DNA of 64,000 nucleotides from Caenorhabditis elegans (taxonomy: Eukaryota; Nematoda; Chromadorea; Rhabditida; Rhabditidae), in contig NC_003282.8 of NCBI RefSeq assembly GCF_000002985.6, positions 372,001-436,000 on the forward strand, given 5' to 3'. Positions 11,701 through 22,054 of the stretch are shown one piece after another (position 1 is the stretch's first letter; each line of letters starts with the position of its first letter). Position numbers and translations under genes: made by a program. The notes under the pieces are model-generated. The model made no database searches, was not told the DNA's origin, and worked only from the letters and a program-made list of their open reading frames with translations.

Positions 11701-12997
11701 TTAAAATGATTTTAAAAAATTGAATTGTTGATCATCCTCTTCATCCTGTGGTTTATGTTTTCTGAGAATTGCTCCCGGAGCAGGATAGGGTCTTTGTTGG
11801 AAAAGTGGTCCACCAGCAGTCACGTCGGCTCCTGTTACGTGATCAACGCGAAGGCCATCCGACCATTTTTCACTGAAATAGGGTAGAAAATCAGATTTTG
11901 TTGCTCGAATATTATTCGATTTTGCGTAAAAAACGTGGTTTGCGTTTTTTTGAAGCTATTTCCGAAAATTCAGATGAAAAATTATAATTTTCTGAAGAAA
12001 AACTATAAATTTATCTAAAATTAGACCGCTGCAACACGGAAAAGTTGGCGAAATTAGAAAATTTTCAATTTTTGAATCCAATTCTCGAAAATTCCAACTT
12101 TTTCGCTTCAGAAACGGAGCGCAGCTTACACTGGAGCGCCTCCATGAGCTCCTGGATCCATTGGATCAATTCCTTTCCTTTTTGCTCTTTTCAGTCGATC
12201 CTTATTTGTCATTTCCTGTAACTCGTCTTCATCTGAATCTGGACCCTGTGACGTCATCGGATCACGTCGCTTCCGCTTTTCAGCATTATTGCCACGTGAT
12301 TGCTTATCATCATTCCCTCCGCGTGAAGTTTTCTTGTTGTGGAAATTTCTGCGGCGAGCGGCATTGTTCTCCTGGAAAAAAAATATATAGTTTTAAAGAA
12401 TAAATGTTCCGAAATGAGTATTTAAAGGCGCTCGGATCCTTTTGGATGGGAACAACTTTTCCGGCGGTTAGACCCATCCGAGTAAATCTGATAAATCTGT
12501 GTGCCTTTAAGTACGATTTCAGCATCTAATTCTACCTCAGATGCGTGAGAATCTCCGAAAAGCACTGTAGCATGCTCTCTGGCGATTCGAGGAGCTGGAT
12601 CACTAATTATAGCTCGTGGATGACGCGGAGAATACCAACAAACCTGAAAAAATTTTTTTTTAAATCTGGAAATTATTCTGCTACTCACCTCATCTGTTGT
12701 TTTATTCCAGAAGTAATACTTCGCAAGTCCCTCATCATAGACTTCAACTCAGTTTTCGTGAAGTAGAAACTTTGCAAGGATTCTGTTCTTATTCTGTACA
12801 TATCTCTCGGGCAAACTACAAAAAATAGCTATTTTAAAATAATTTTTCTCTAAAATTCAATACAAACCGATATTCCGGAGTTCCATCGACCCAATGACAA
12901 TAGAAAAATTCGAGGCGAACGTGATATCGATTCCATTTATTCGGACAATCAGGTGCTCCAGCCAAATTTTCTTAGAAACTTCTGGCGGAATGCGCAT
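11701..12997 (-). pseudogene. PQBP1-like (polyglutamine-binding protein 1, WW domain splicing factor), apparently disabled
   Basis: Read leftward from ATG at 12997, directly after a TTTATTTTACAG acceptor. Exons align to the PQBP1 family: a CPNKWNRYH...HWVDGTPEYR motif, a WW domain (VEVYDEGLAKYYFWNKTTDE then VCWYSPRHPRA), a charged middle, and the conserved C-terminal U5-15kD-binding segment ([15 protein letters not shown]) ending LKSF at 11701. Two lesions sit in the 5' half. The ATG frame (MRIPPEVSKK) runs into the next conserved block only through a frameshift at about 12970. In the block's frame a TGA (about 12750) replaces the TGG of the first WW tryptophan. All splice sites and the 3' exons are intact, so decay is recent or the transcript is still made. 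PQBP1 normally acts in pre-mRNA splicing in the nucleus. A sequencing error or strain-specific null is the alternative. Confidence 0.75.
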
Positions 12998-13185
12998 TTC
13001 CTGTAAAATAAATACAATTAATCAGAACAACGAGAATGCCGTTGACATTTTCAAAAGCTTAAAAATTAAAAATGATGAGGTATGAGGAAAAAAATTTATA
13101 GTGTAAATCAAAATAAAAATGAGATTTTTCAATGTTTGTAAATAAACAAAAAAAAAGTTTTAAAGCATTAAATGCATAATTTAAC

Positions 13186-13546
13186 GAGGCCCCACGAAAA
13201 GGGGAGCAGAACGAAAAGGGGATCTGCAAAAAAGGGATCTGCGAAAAGGGGAGATACTAATAGGGGAGATACGAAAAGGGGAGCAACGAAAAGGGGAGCT
13301 GGGCCAAACGCACAAAACGCTTTTTTATTCTCATTCAACGCACGACCTTGTTATAACCACACTCTGTTATTACGCATCGCGCGTTGTTTAGCGTAAAATA
13401 CAAAAATAATGCGTGCGTTGAATGAGAATAAAAAAGCGTTTTGTGCGTTTGGCACAGTGCCAGCTCCCCTTTTCGTATCTCCCCTTTTCGCAGATCCCCT
13501 TTTTGCAGATCCCCTTTTCGTTCTGCTCCCCTTTTCGTGGGGCCTC
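13186..13546. mobile_element. Palindromic DNA transposon (non-autonomous) with 8-bp target duplication
   Basis: The ends GAGGCCCCACGAAAAGGGGA and its reverse complement enclose arms of about 165 bp. The arms contain tandem CGAAAAGGGGAG-type units, then CAAACGCACAAAACGCTTTT and TTATTCTCATTCAACGCACG. The element is flanked on both sides by the exact octamer AATTTAAC (13178-13185 and 13547-13554), the target-site length of hAT elements. Frames across it encode only repeats such as KRGSAKRGDTKRG and are not genes. Confidence 0.88.
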
Positions 13547-13572
13547 AATTTAACCCGTAAACCTACACAAAA

Positions 13573-13626
13573 CTTAAAGGCGCACACAGTTATTTCGCTG
13601 CGTACGTTGACTTCGTGGCGAGACGT
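13573..13626. promoter_or_regulatory. TTAAAGGCGCACAC / CGTGGCGAGAC motif pair upstream of rps-24
   Basis: CTTAAAGGCGCACAC (from 13573) is followed 30 bp later by TCGTGGCGAGAC (to 13624), about 285 bp before the rps-24 start. The same two words occur upstream of GAR1 (53735-53775), at 7781-7819 and in the TMEM203-like gene's intron. From memory, word pairs like this in worm MITE families (CERP2/CELE2) have been described as co-opted germline promoter elements. The assignment here is inference. Confidence 0.55.
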
Positions 13627-13908
13627 CGAATGAGTATCCAACGCTTAAGCATTGCCTGTGCTATTTTTCTCTCATTTTCTCTTTTTTTCGACGATTTTCT
13701 TCAATTTATCTTCAATTTTCACGCCAAACCACGTTTATCTTTTAAATTTTCAACATAACAGTTTTCAAAATTAAAAATACAAGTATTGTCGTCTTTCTAA
13801 AGCATTTTTCTCAATTTTCTGGCCAAAATTAAATAATTCGCTCCATTTTCGTTGTTGACAATTTTAAAACTACAATTCAAATTTATTTTGCAGGTAATAT
13901 TCATCACG

Positions 13909-14549
13909 ATGGGTGACGTCGTTACTATCAGAACGAGAAAGGTTCTCACCAATAAGCTTCTCTACAGAAAGCAGATGGTTAGTTTTTAATTTCGAAAATG
14001 TTCGTAAAATGTTTGTTTTAAGTTGGTGATTTGCGAATTGCTTTGATATCACTACCGTTTTAACATGAATGGTTAACCTATTTTTCATTTCAGGTTGTCG
14101 AGGTGATCCACCCAGGGCGTCCAACTGTCCCGAAGGCTGATATCCGTGAAAAGATCGCCAAGCTTTATAAGACCACTCCAGACACGGTTATCCCATTCGG
14201 ATTCGAATCCAAGATCGGAGGAGGAAAGTCGAAGGGGTTCGCTCTCGTATACGACACGATTGACTTCGCCAAGAAGTTTGAGCCGAAGTACAGACTCGTT
14301 CGCGTAAGTTACTTTTCTGAATAAGAACGGAATTTTTGATAGATGACTTCTTAGTCTAAATTGATAGACAAATTCCTACGTTCAGCCTTTCTGAAGAGTT
14401 CTCTTTTCATTCGTTAATCCGTGCTTTTCCAGATGGGACTTGCCACCAAGGTCGAGAAGCCAGGACGCAAGCAACGTAAGGAGAGAAAGAACAGACAAAA
14501 GAAGGTCCGAGGAACCGCCAAGGCCAAGGTCTCTGCTGGAAAGAAGTAA
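13909..14549 (+). CDS. rps-24: 40S ribosomal protein S24 (eS24)
   Basis: Three exons were read directly: 13909-13977 ([19 protein letters not shown]...), 14094-14303 ([20 protein letters not shown]...YRLVR) and 14433-14549 ([20 protein letters not shown]...SAGKK). All introns are phase 0, giving 131 residues, the normal eS24 length. The start follows a TTTATTTTGCAG acceptor at 13893, consistent with SL1 trans-splicing. The basic C terminus is typical for an rRNA-binding ribosomal protein. A diverged copy of exon 2 with its splice sites lies 167 bp downstream. Confidence 0.97.
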
Positions 14550-14715
14550 ATCTGCAAAACTTTTTGTTGATTTCTATTGTTAACTTCAGTAAACGATTTT
14601 ACTACAGAATTGTTTTCGTTTTTTATTGTTGTACTTGAGTTGGTATTCCTCTCATATTTCATTTCCATGCGGTTGTCTTATTCCTTTTTTAATGGTTTAT
14701 GCTATTTCACTTCAG

Positions 14716-14920
14716 GTCGTCGAGGTTATCCGCCCAGGACGTCCAACTGTCCCAAAGGCTGATATCCGTAAGGAGATCACCAAGCTCTATAAGACCACTT
14801 CAGACACTGTCATTCCATTTGGATTCGAGTCATAGATCGGAGGAGGAAAGTCGAAGGGGGTTCACTCTTGTTTACGACACGTTTGACTTCGCCAATAAGT
14901 ATCAGCCAGAGCACAGCTCC
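14716..14920 (+). pseudogene. Disabled duplicate of rps-24 exon 2
   Basis: The acceptor CACTTCAG and donor TCC|GTAAGT are kept around a copy of rps-24 exon 2 ([20 protein letters not shown]...). It carries a nonsense change, TCA TAG where rps-24 has TCC AAG, and one extra G in the AAGGGG run just after. The tail differs and is 6 nt shorter. If rps-24 exon 1 were spliced to it, translation would stop early, a possible NMD substrate. Read in the +2 frame it stays open through the donor and in phase with the next downstream exon (15158). Confidence 0.85.
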
Positions 14921-15157
14921 GTAAGTTTCATTTTTGAAGAGGAACTGCAATTCAAGTGGTGTCGTGAAATTAAGGAGTACACTGCATTATTCAAGTAACT
15001 TCAAAAACATGTATTCAATATTTCCGACATTTTTCCAGTTCTTTTATCATAGTTGTTCTCATGCTACGACAATTTTTGTGAATTTTCACCACTTTGATGT
15101 CTCGAACTACTTGAATACCCCATTAGTTGTGATTTCTCTTCAAATTGTCTTTTTCAG

Positions 15158-15606
15158 AATCATGATGGGGCCTCAACAAGCCGGACTTCAATCTCGAGAA
15201 GGAAAGAAAAGCGGAGAAGAGAACAAGCTCCGAAGGTGCCAGAACCGACCGCAGATGAAATAGAAGCAAAGGAAGAAGAATATAAGAAGAACAAGAGCGA
15301 GTACTACAAGAGACGAAACGAGGTGAAGACCGAAGAAGCTAGAGAGGTATGTTATAAACGTACTCCATTTATGATTAGAACCTAATTGTTTCAATTATTC
15401 AGAGGAGAAGAGTTAGGGACAGCGAGACTGATGCATGGAAGAAGGCGATACGAGATGCTGGTCAGTCCCCGGATCCGAAACGCGCGCCACGCTACTCACC
15501 ACCACCGTCTTCGACTCCCACTCCAACCCCACCACCGTCGTCGTCTTCGTCCCCCACTCCAACCCCTTTGAGACGTTCGCCGCGGTTCCAAACCTCGAAC
15601 AACTAA
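15158..15606 (+). CDS. Unrecognised basic, then proline/serine-rich protein (C-terminal exons; start unresolved)
   Basis: Two exons are joined by a clear intron (AGAGAG|GTATGT...TTATTCAG|AGGAG). Exon 15158-15346 encodes 63 residues, highly charged (TSISRRKEKRRREQAPKV, ADEIEAKEEEYKKNKSEYYK). Exon 15403-15606 continues with RRRVRDSETDAWKKAIRDAG and a tail rich in Pro, Ser and Thr ending RSPRFQTSNN. I do not recognise the family. There is no ATG in this frame within the first exon, so an upstream exon is required. The best in-phase candidate is the rps-24-derived exon ending at 14920, read in its non-ribosomal frame. Low-complexity composition and a lack of known domains suggest a young gene. 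Both splice junctions keep one open frame, which is the main support for coding. Confidence 0.55.
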
Positions 15607-16091
15607 TCTCCTTCCTGCTGAATTAAATTTTTAACTAACCCACATTTCTTGTATATTTGTATATTGCAAACACTTCCCACATCCCATCCCAGCATCCCAC
15701 ACCCATTTGTATACTATTAGGGACAATACGGGGTTTCCACATTACATGTAGAGTGAATAAATCTTGTACTATATTTGTTTTCTAATCTCCTTCCCGCAGA
15801 AAACCCACATTTCTTGTACATTTAAATGTTATAAAAACTGCACCCCGCACTCATTTGTATAAAAATTATTAGGGACAATACGGGTGAGTTCCCCTCTTTT
15901 ATATTTATTTTTCTATTTTATTACTGTGAATAAATCTTTTTATATTTTTTTTCAGAGTTTGAACATCGAAATTGGTAAGAATTTTTGTTTTCTATTTTCA
16001 TTGTTAAATTGGAGTTGATCCTTCTCCTTCGTATTTGAACAATTACTGACTAATTTCCTCCGAATGCAAATGCATGATTCTAGAACAAAAA

Positions 16092-16499
16092 ATGTCTTCT
16101 CGATCTACAGGAAGCTTTGATGAAATATCACAGTGTAAGAGCAAATTGAAGATAAACATTTATAGTAATATTTCAGACATCCAACGTCTCCGAGAGGAAC
16201 GCCGTCTCACAGAATCGTCGATTCGAAAAATGGAAAAAGAGAAAAGTGATTTGAATGAGAAGATTGATGAGCTGACGACAAGAAAATGCTCCGTAGATGC
16301 ACGTCTTCAAGCTGAGAACGAGAGAGCTGAGCGCCAAGATAGAGGTCTCAAAGAGGTGGATTTTATTATTTTAGCTTTGAAAATTCATCATTAAACTGTT
16401 CAGGCGGAGACGACGTATGCAAAACTAGTCGAATCGCAAAAGACGTTGGTGGACTTTGTGCGCAAAGAGTATCAGGATACGAAACATCAGAAATATTGA
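16092..16499 (+). CDS. ssna-1: SSNA1/NA14-like small coiled-coil microtubule/centriole protein
   Basis: Exons 16092-16134, 16177-16355 and 16404-16499 make a 105-residue, almost wholly helical protein (IQRLREERRLTESSIRKMEK...). The C-terminal segment AETTYAKLVESQKTLVDFVR matches human SSNA1 ([20 protein letters not shown]) in pattern and position, and the total length fits (human 119). SSNA1 proteins self-assemble into fibrils and act at centrioles, basal bodies and microtubule branch points. Intron 1 is only 42 nt, using CAGT|GTAAGA. An in-frame ATG at 16074 would add six residues. The symbol is by homology and recall. Confidence 0.8.
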
Positions 16500-16758
16500 A
16501 CTCTGAACAACTGTCTCCCAAAAATGCCTGTAAATATATCAATTATCGACATAACTTCACTTAACTTCTACAAATACGGTCTCATTTTTTGTATTTCACT
16601 TTACTTCCGATCTGTATTTCAATTATTACCAAATTCTCTGTTGATCTCTCCGATGATCTCTTTTCTATTGTACATTTTTATTTAATTCTTTCTGCAAAAG
16701 AGATTTAAATCCTAATTTTATTTACAAAAAAAAACGACAACAACAATGGAAATCGGAG

Positions 16759-18414
<1,656 letters not shown>

Positions 18415-18605
18415 AATTTCTATTGAGGGGTGCGGTTTCGATAGCGCAAAGGCGCGGCGCGTCTATTTGCAAGTCACCGCGCAGTCATTCGCAATGCGCC
18501 GCGCGGCTTTTCGCAAGGCTGCCGCACGCTTTTGTTGTCTTCTTGTTGATTATGGAATAAAAAAATTAATGGATATTCAATAAAAGTGCTTCATAAAAGG
18601 AAAAA
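18415..18605. promoter_or_regulatory. Short bidirectional promoter between ears-2 and uncp-18
   Basis: Only 191 bp separate the two divergent start codons. It includes a GC-rich block (about 18428-18532) that stands out from AT-rich surroundings, with repeated GCGC cores and CGCAA words (GCGCAAAGGCGCGGCGCG, TTCGCAATGCGCCGCGCGG, TTTTCGCAAGG). The region must serve both genes unless distant elements are used. Confidence 0.6.
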
Positions 18606-21038
18606 ATGCTCCGCGAGCTTGTAAAAAAACGTGAGTTCGTGCCCATTTTGTAAAAAATCGTGAAGAATATTTTCAGAAATCATAGAAAACATCCTTCGAC
18701 CGCAAAACTATGACTCGAAGCTCGGACATCGAAAGTTTAGCGTGTTGGTGCTTGACAAGAGTGCGATGGTCGTAGTCAACTCGTGTTTAAGCCTGAATGA
18801 AGTGTTTGAGGGTGGGAAATCATCTATGGAGTTAAAAATAATAATTTTTTGCAGAAGGCGTCACTCTTGTTGAAGATCTAACCCGAAATCGTGAGCCAAT
18901 GCCATCAATGGACGCAATTTATATAATATCACCGGTCGCGGAGTCTATCGATATTCTAATCAATGATTTCTCGCGAAAAACCAAGTTTAATCCCGGAAAT
19001 TCTTATCGAAGTGCTCACATTTTCTTCCTGGATCCTTGCTGCGATGAATTATTCGAAAAACTTTCGAAAAGTCCTGCAGTAAAATGGATCAAAACTCTTA
19101 AGGAATTAAATCTGAATTTAAAACCAGTTGAGAGTCAGATTTTCACTGTAAACTCTCAATTTCGTGGAGATATGACGAAAACAGCCGATGGAATTGTTAG
19201 CTTGTGTGCGACACTAAATATCCATCCTACTTTACGATTTCAGTCAGATTTTGCTCAAAGTTCAGAAATATGTCAGAGAGTTGAACAAAAATTGAAGGAA
19301 TTTGGCAATGAGGGGATGGGAACGGACGCAGAGCTTGTTGTTTTAGGTACGGTTTCAAAATTAAACTTAAACAAACACAGAATTAATTTTTGTGCTTTTT
19401 GAGCTGAAAAAGATTTTTTTAACCGAAAAATCCGAATCTTTAGCTTTGTTATATTAAAATTGGATAATTTTCCAAAAAATTAGATTTTCTGAGCATCTTT
19501 GCCCAAAAAATGTTGATTTCTTTGCCTTTTCGGCTAAACAACGATTTTTTAAACCTTTATGAGCTGAAAAACTGAGTTTTAAAAGCCTAATTTTTGCTCT
19601 AATTTTTCAATGTTGTTGAAATTTTGAGATTTTTGAGCATTTTTTTTGCGAAAAAAATGGATCACTATTTTCAGATCGCAGTTTTGATCTGGTATCCCCA
19701 TTGCTCCACGAGGTGACACTTCAAGCAATGGTCGTTGATGTCACAGCTTTTAAAGACGGAGTTTATAGATACACGGAAGCCGGCGATTCAAAAGAAGTTT
19801 TTCCTGAAGAAAATTAATATGTTTTAAATGTTTTTATTTCAGATTGTCCTAGACGAAAAAGATCAGAATTGGCTTGATCTCCGCCATAAGCTTCTGCCTG
19901 AAGTGATGAAAAGTGTTAATAAGATGGTTAAAGATTTCAAGAATACGAATAAAACTGAACCTGAAAACATTAAAAATCAATCGTCAAAGGATTTCTCGAC
20001 GACCGTACGAACTCTACAGCCATATTTGAAAATGAAGGCAAAAATGGCAGCGTATATTAGTTTGACGGAAGAATGTCGATCCAAATATTTTGATTCTTTA
20101 GAAAAAATTATTGGTAAATAATTTTATAAATAATTTTAATTTCAGTAGATTGTGGGAAAAACTTTTGAATATTGATGAAAACTCCAAAGCAACAAAAGGA
20201 GCGCATCCTTTTGAACTTAGCAAACAATTGTAGCGGCGCAAAAATCACATAATCTCGCGTATTTATAATAAACATTTAAACGAGAATTCACTGTCATCAT
20301 TTCAGCTTTGGAGCAAGATATGGCCGTTGAGCATACGCCGGAACACGTACGTATCACGGATTCTCAAGCAGTTGGACGACTTTCCACGTTTATTTTACCA
20401 GCAATTCCGACTGAAACTCGTCTTCGATTGATTCTCATTTTTATGTTGACTATCGGAAAGGATAAAGATGAACAATACTTCAATCGACTTCTACATCACA
20501 CCGATATTCCTGAATCGGAATTTCAGATTATTAAGAGAATGCTCATTTGGAGAGATGTCAGAGTCTTTTTTAAAATTGTATTCATCTTCTTTTTTCAGAA
20601 AACTCAGAAATCTCAATTCCAACATCGCCGACCACCACCAGAAGACGAGAGGTTTATCGCGAGTCGTTGGGATCCGAAAATCAAAAATCTTATCGAAGAA
20701 ATTTACGAAAGACGATTGGACGAGCGGGAGTTCAAAGTAGCTGGTAAGAAATCGACGTCTGACTTCCGGCCGGCAGCAAGTGCGAGATATGGAAGTGGAT
20801 TGGCTGGAAAACCACGCGAAAAACGAAAAATTATCATTTTTGTCGTAGGTGAGGTGATGTTTCGTTGATATATTCTGATTGGAAAGCATTTTCAGGCGGA
20901 ATCACATATTCTGAAATGAGAGTCGCCTACGAGTTGTCGAAAAAGACGAACACAACAGTAATCCTGGGATCAGACGAAATTCTAACGCCGTCGTCTTTCC
21001 TGGAGTCGTTACGAGATCGAAATACTGTAAATTGCTGA
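18606..21038 (+). CDS. uncp-18: Sec1/Munc18-family (SM) syntaxin-binding protein
   Basis: SM proteins clamp syntaxin-type SNAREs and are required for vesicle fusion. Exon 1 (from 18606) encodes MLRELVKK and exon 2 continues IIENILRPQNYDSKLGHRKF. Later exons show the conserved SM blocks: domain 1 (SMDAIYIISPVAESIDILIN), LVVLDRSFDLVSPLLHEVTL at the 19676 junction, the domain 3 helices (VRTLQPYLKMKAKMAAYISL, then ALEQDMAVEH), and the C-terminal FVVGGITYSEMRVAYELSKK. The last exon ends RNTVNC then TGA at 21038. About 560-590 residues, as in the family. It is more like Munc18 than Sly1 or Vps45 (inference from the blocks). The symbol is from recall. Confidence 0.9.
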
Positions 21039-21233
21039 AAATACTGTATTAATGTCCCCGAATATCGCTTTGTTTAAATAATATTCACAAAAAAATCTCG
21101 TTTTTCCATGTATATGATGCCATTTTCTATTTATCTCAAATAAACCACAGTTTCTATGAAAACAAAAACCTTCATTCGTAAATTATTAAGTCTCGTTACG
21201 TGGAAGTTGTAAAATCTATTTAAATTGCCTTTT

Positions 21234-21489
21234 CTATTGCCGAACAATTTTTCCGCGCGCCTGATTTTCTTTAAACCTCAAATAATCTTCCATTTCCTGA
21301 TGTTGAAGTCGTGGAGCTGACATTGACCATTTCTAAAACAATAGAAATTTATCTTGAGACAAAATTGATTTTTTTTTAGCTCACCCGAATTTCCATAGCA
21401 CCGGTATAGGCACAATACGCACCAGTTGTCACAAGCAAGAAAAGTCCAGAAGCGTAAGCATGAGCTCGAATTTTAGATGGAATTCTCAT
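21234..21489 (-). CDS. 67-residue single-pass membrane protein, possibly COX14-like
   Basis: Exons 21385-21489 and 21234-21332 join at CGG|AAA in frame to give MRIPSKIRAHAYASGLFLLV, one hydrophobic segment (LFLLVTTGAYCAYTGAM), then a charged tail (WSMSAPRLQHQEMEDYLRFK) ending KIVRQ. The intron has GTGAGC and TTGTTTTAG ends. Size, a single N-terminal membrane helix after a basic lead, and the GAYCAY pattern resemble small mitochondrial inner-membrane factors such as COX14 or the cytochrome oxidase assembly microproteins, but similarity is weak. It converges with uncp-18 (196 bp between stops). It is too small to stand out in a simple ORF scan. Confidence 0.65.
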
Positions 21490-22054
21490 TTTTACGGATA
21501 TTATGAGAGAAGGGAATCGAGGTTGCGTCAAAAATGTAGAATCGTTAAGAATTTACTCGGGTACGGTATGCAACGGTGTTTGCAGACTAGCAGGCTCATA
21601 CACTTTCACGCGCAATTGCACACTTTAGGGTCATACGACTTATTTTCTCCATCAAATTTTCGTCAATTTTCGAATGTTTTAATATTTATTTGTGATTTTA
21701 ATTCGTATATTCTGATAATTCTAAATTAAAAACTTATTTATACGGTCACATTAACTTATCGGCGAGATTAATGTTGCAGAAATTGGCGTTTCTTCCAGTT
21801 TAGGCCTAGAGTTAATTTTAAACAAATTTGCACAGTTTTTGTAGCGTTATTCTTTTATCATCTGTGTTAACAATTTCAGACGTTCATATGGAATTGTAAG
21901 GAATTTCAATCTCCGGAGAGGGGTCCTTCTGACACGGGGTATCTTGTTTTGTTCAATGTATTTCTTAATCCCTAACCTTTCACTTGTCATTTTCAAAACT
22001 TTACAACATATTTCAGAATCAAACAAGGGTTACACACAGTCGTCATTGCTCAAA
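21490..22054. other. Divergent spacer between small membrane-protein gene and nog-1
   Basis: AT-rich sequence with no coding exon I can support. It should hold the promoters of both genes. A TTTCAG acceptor lies at about 22016, 38 bp before the nog-1 ATG, suggesting spliced-leader addition there. Confidence 0.55.

Larger units (their letters stand above)
12998..13908. promoter_or_regulatory. Intergenic region between PQBP1-like gene and rps-24
   Basis: This divergent spacer holds a 361-bp palindromic transposon with an 8-bp target duplication (13186-13546), a TTAAAGGCGC/CGTGGCGAGAC motif pair (13573-13626), and AT-rich sequence up to the rps-24 trans-splice acceptor (TTTATTTTGCAG, ending 13893). 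Confidence 0.65.

Noticed and set aside
12740-12760. Selenocysteine reading of the TGA in the PQBP1-like gene
   Set aside because: The expected residue is tryptophan, an independent frameshift lies upstream, and C. elegans is known for essentially one selenoprotein (thioredoxin reductase).
13172-13641. Basic repeat proteins (KRGSAKRGDTKRG) on both strands
   Set aside because: Translations of the palindromic CGAAAAGGGGAG element flanked by an 8-bp duplication.
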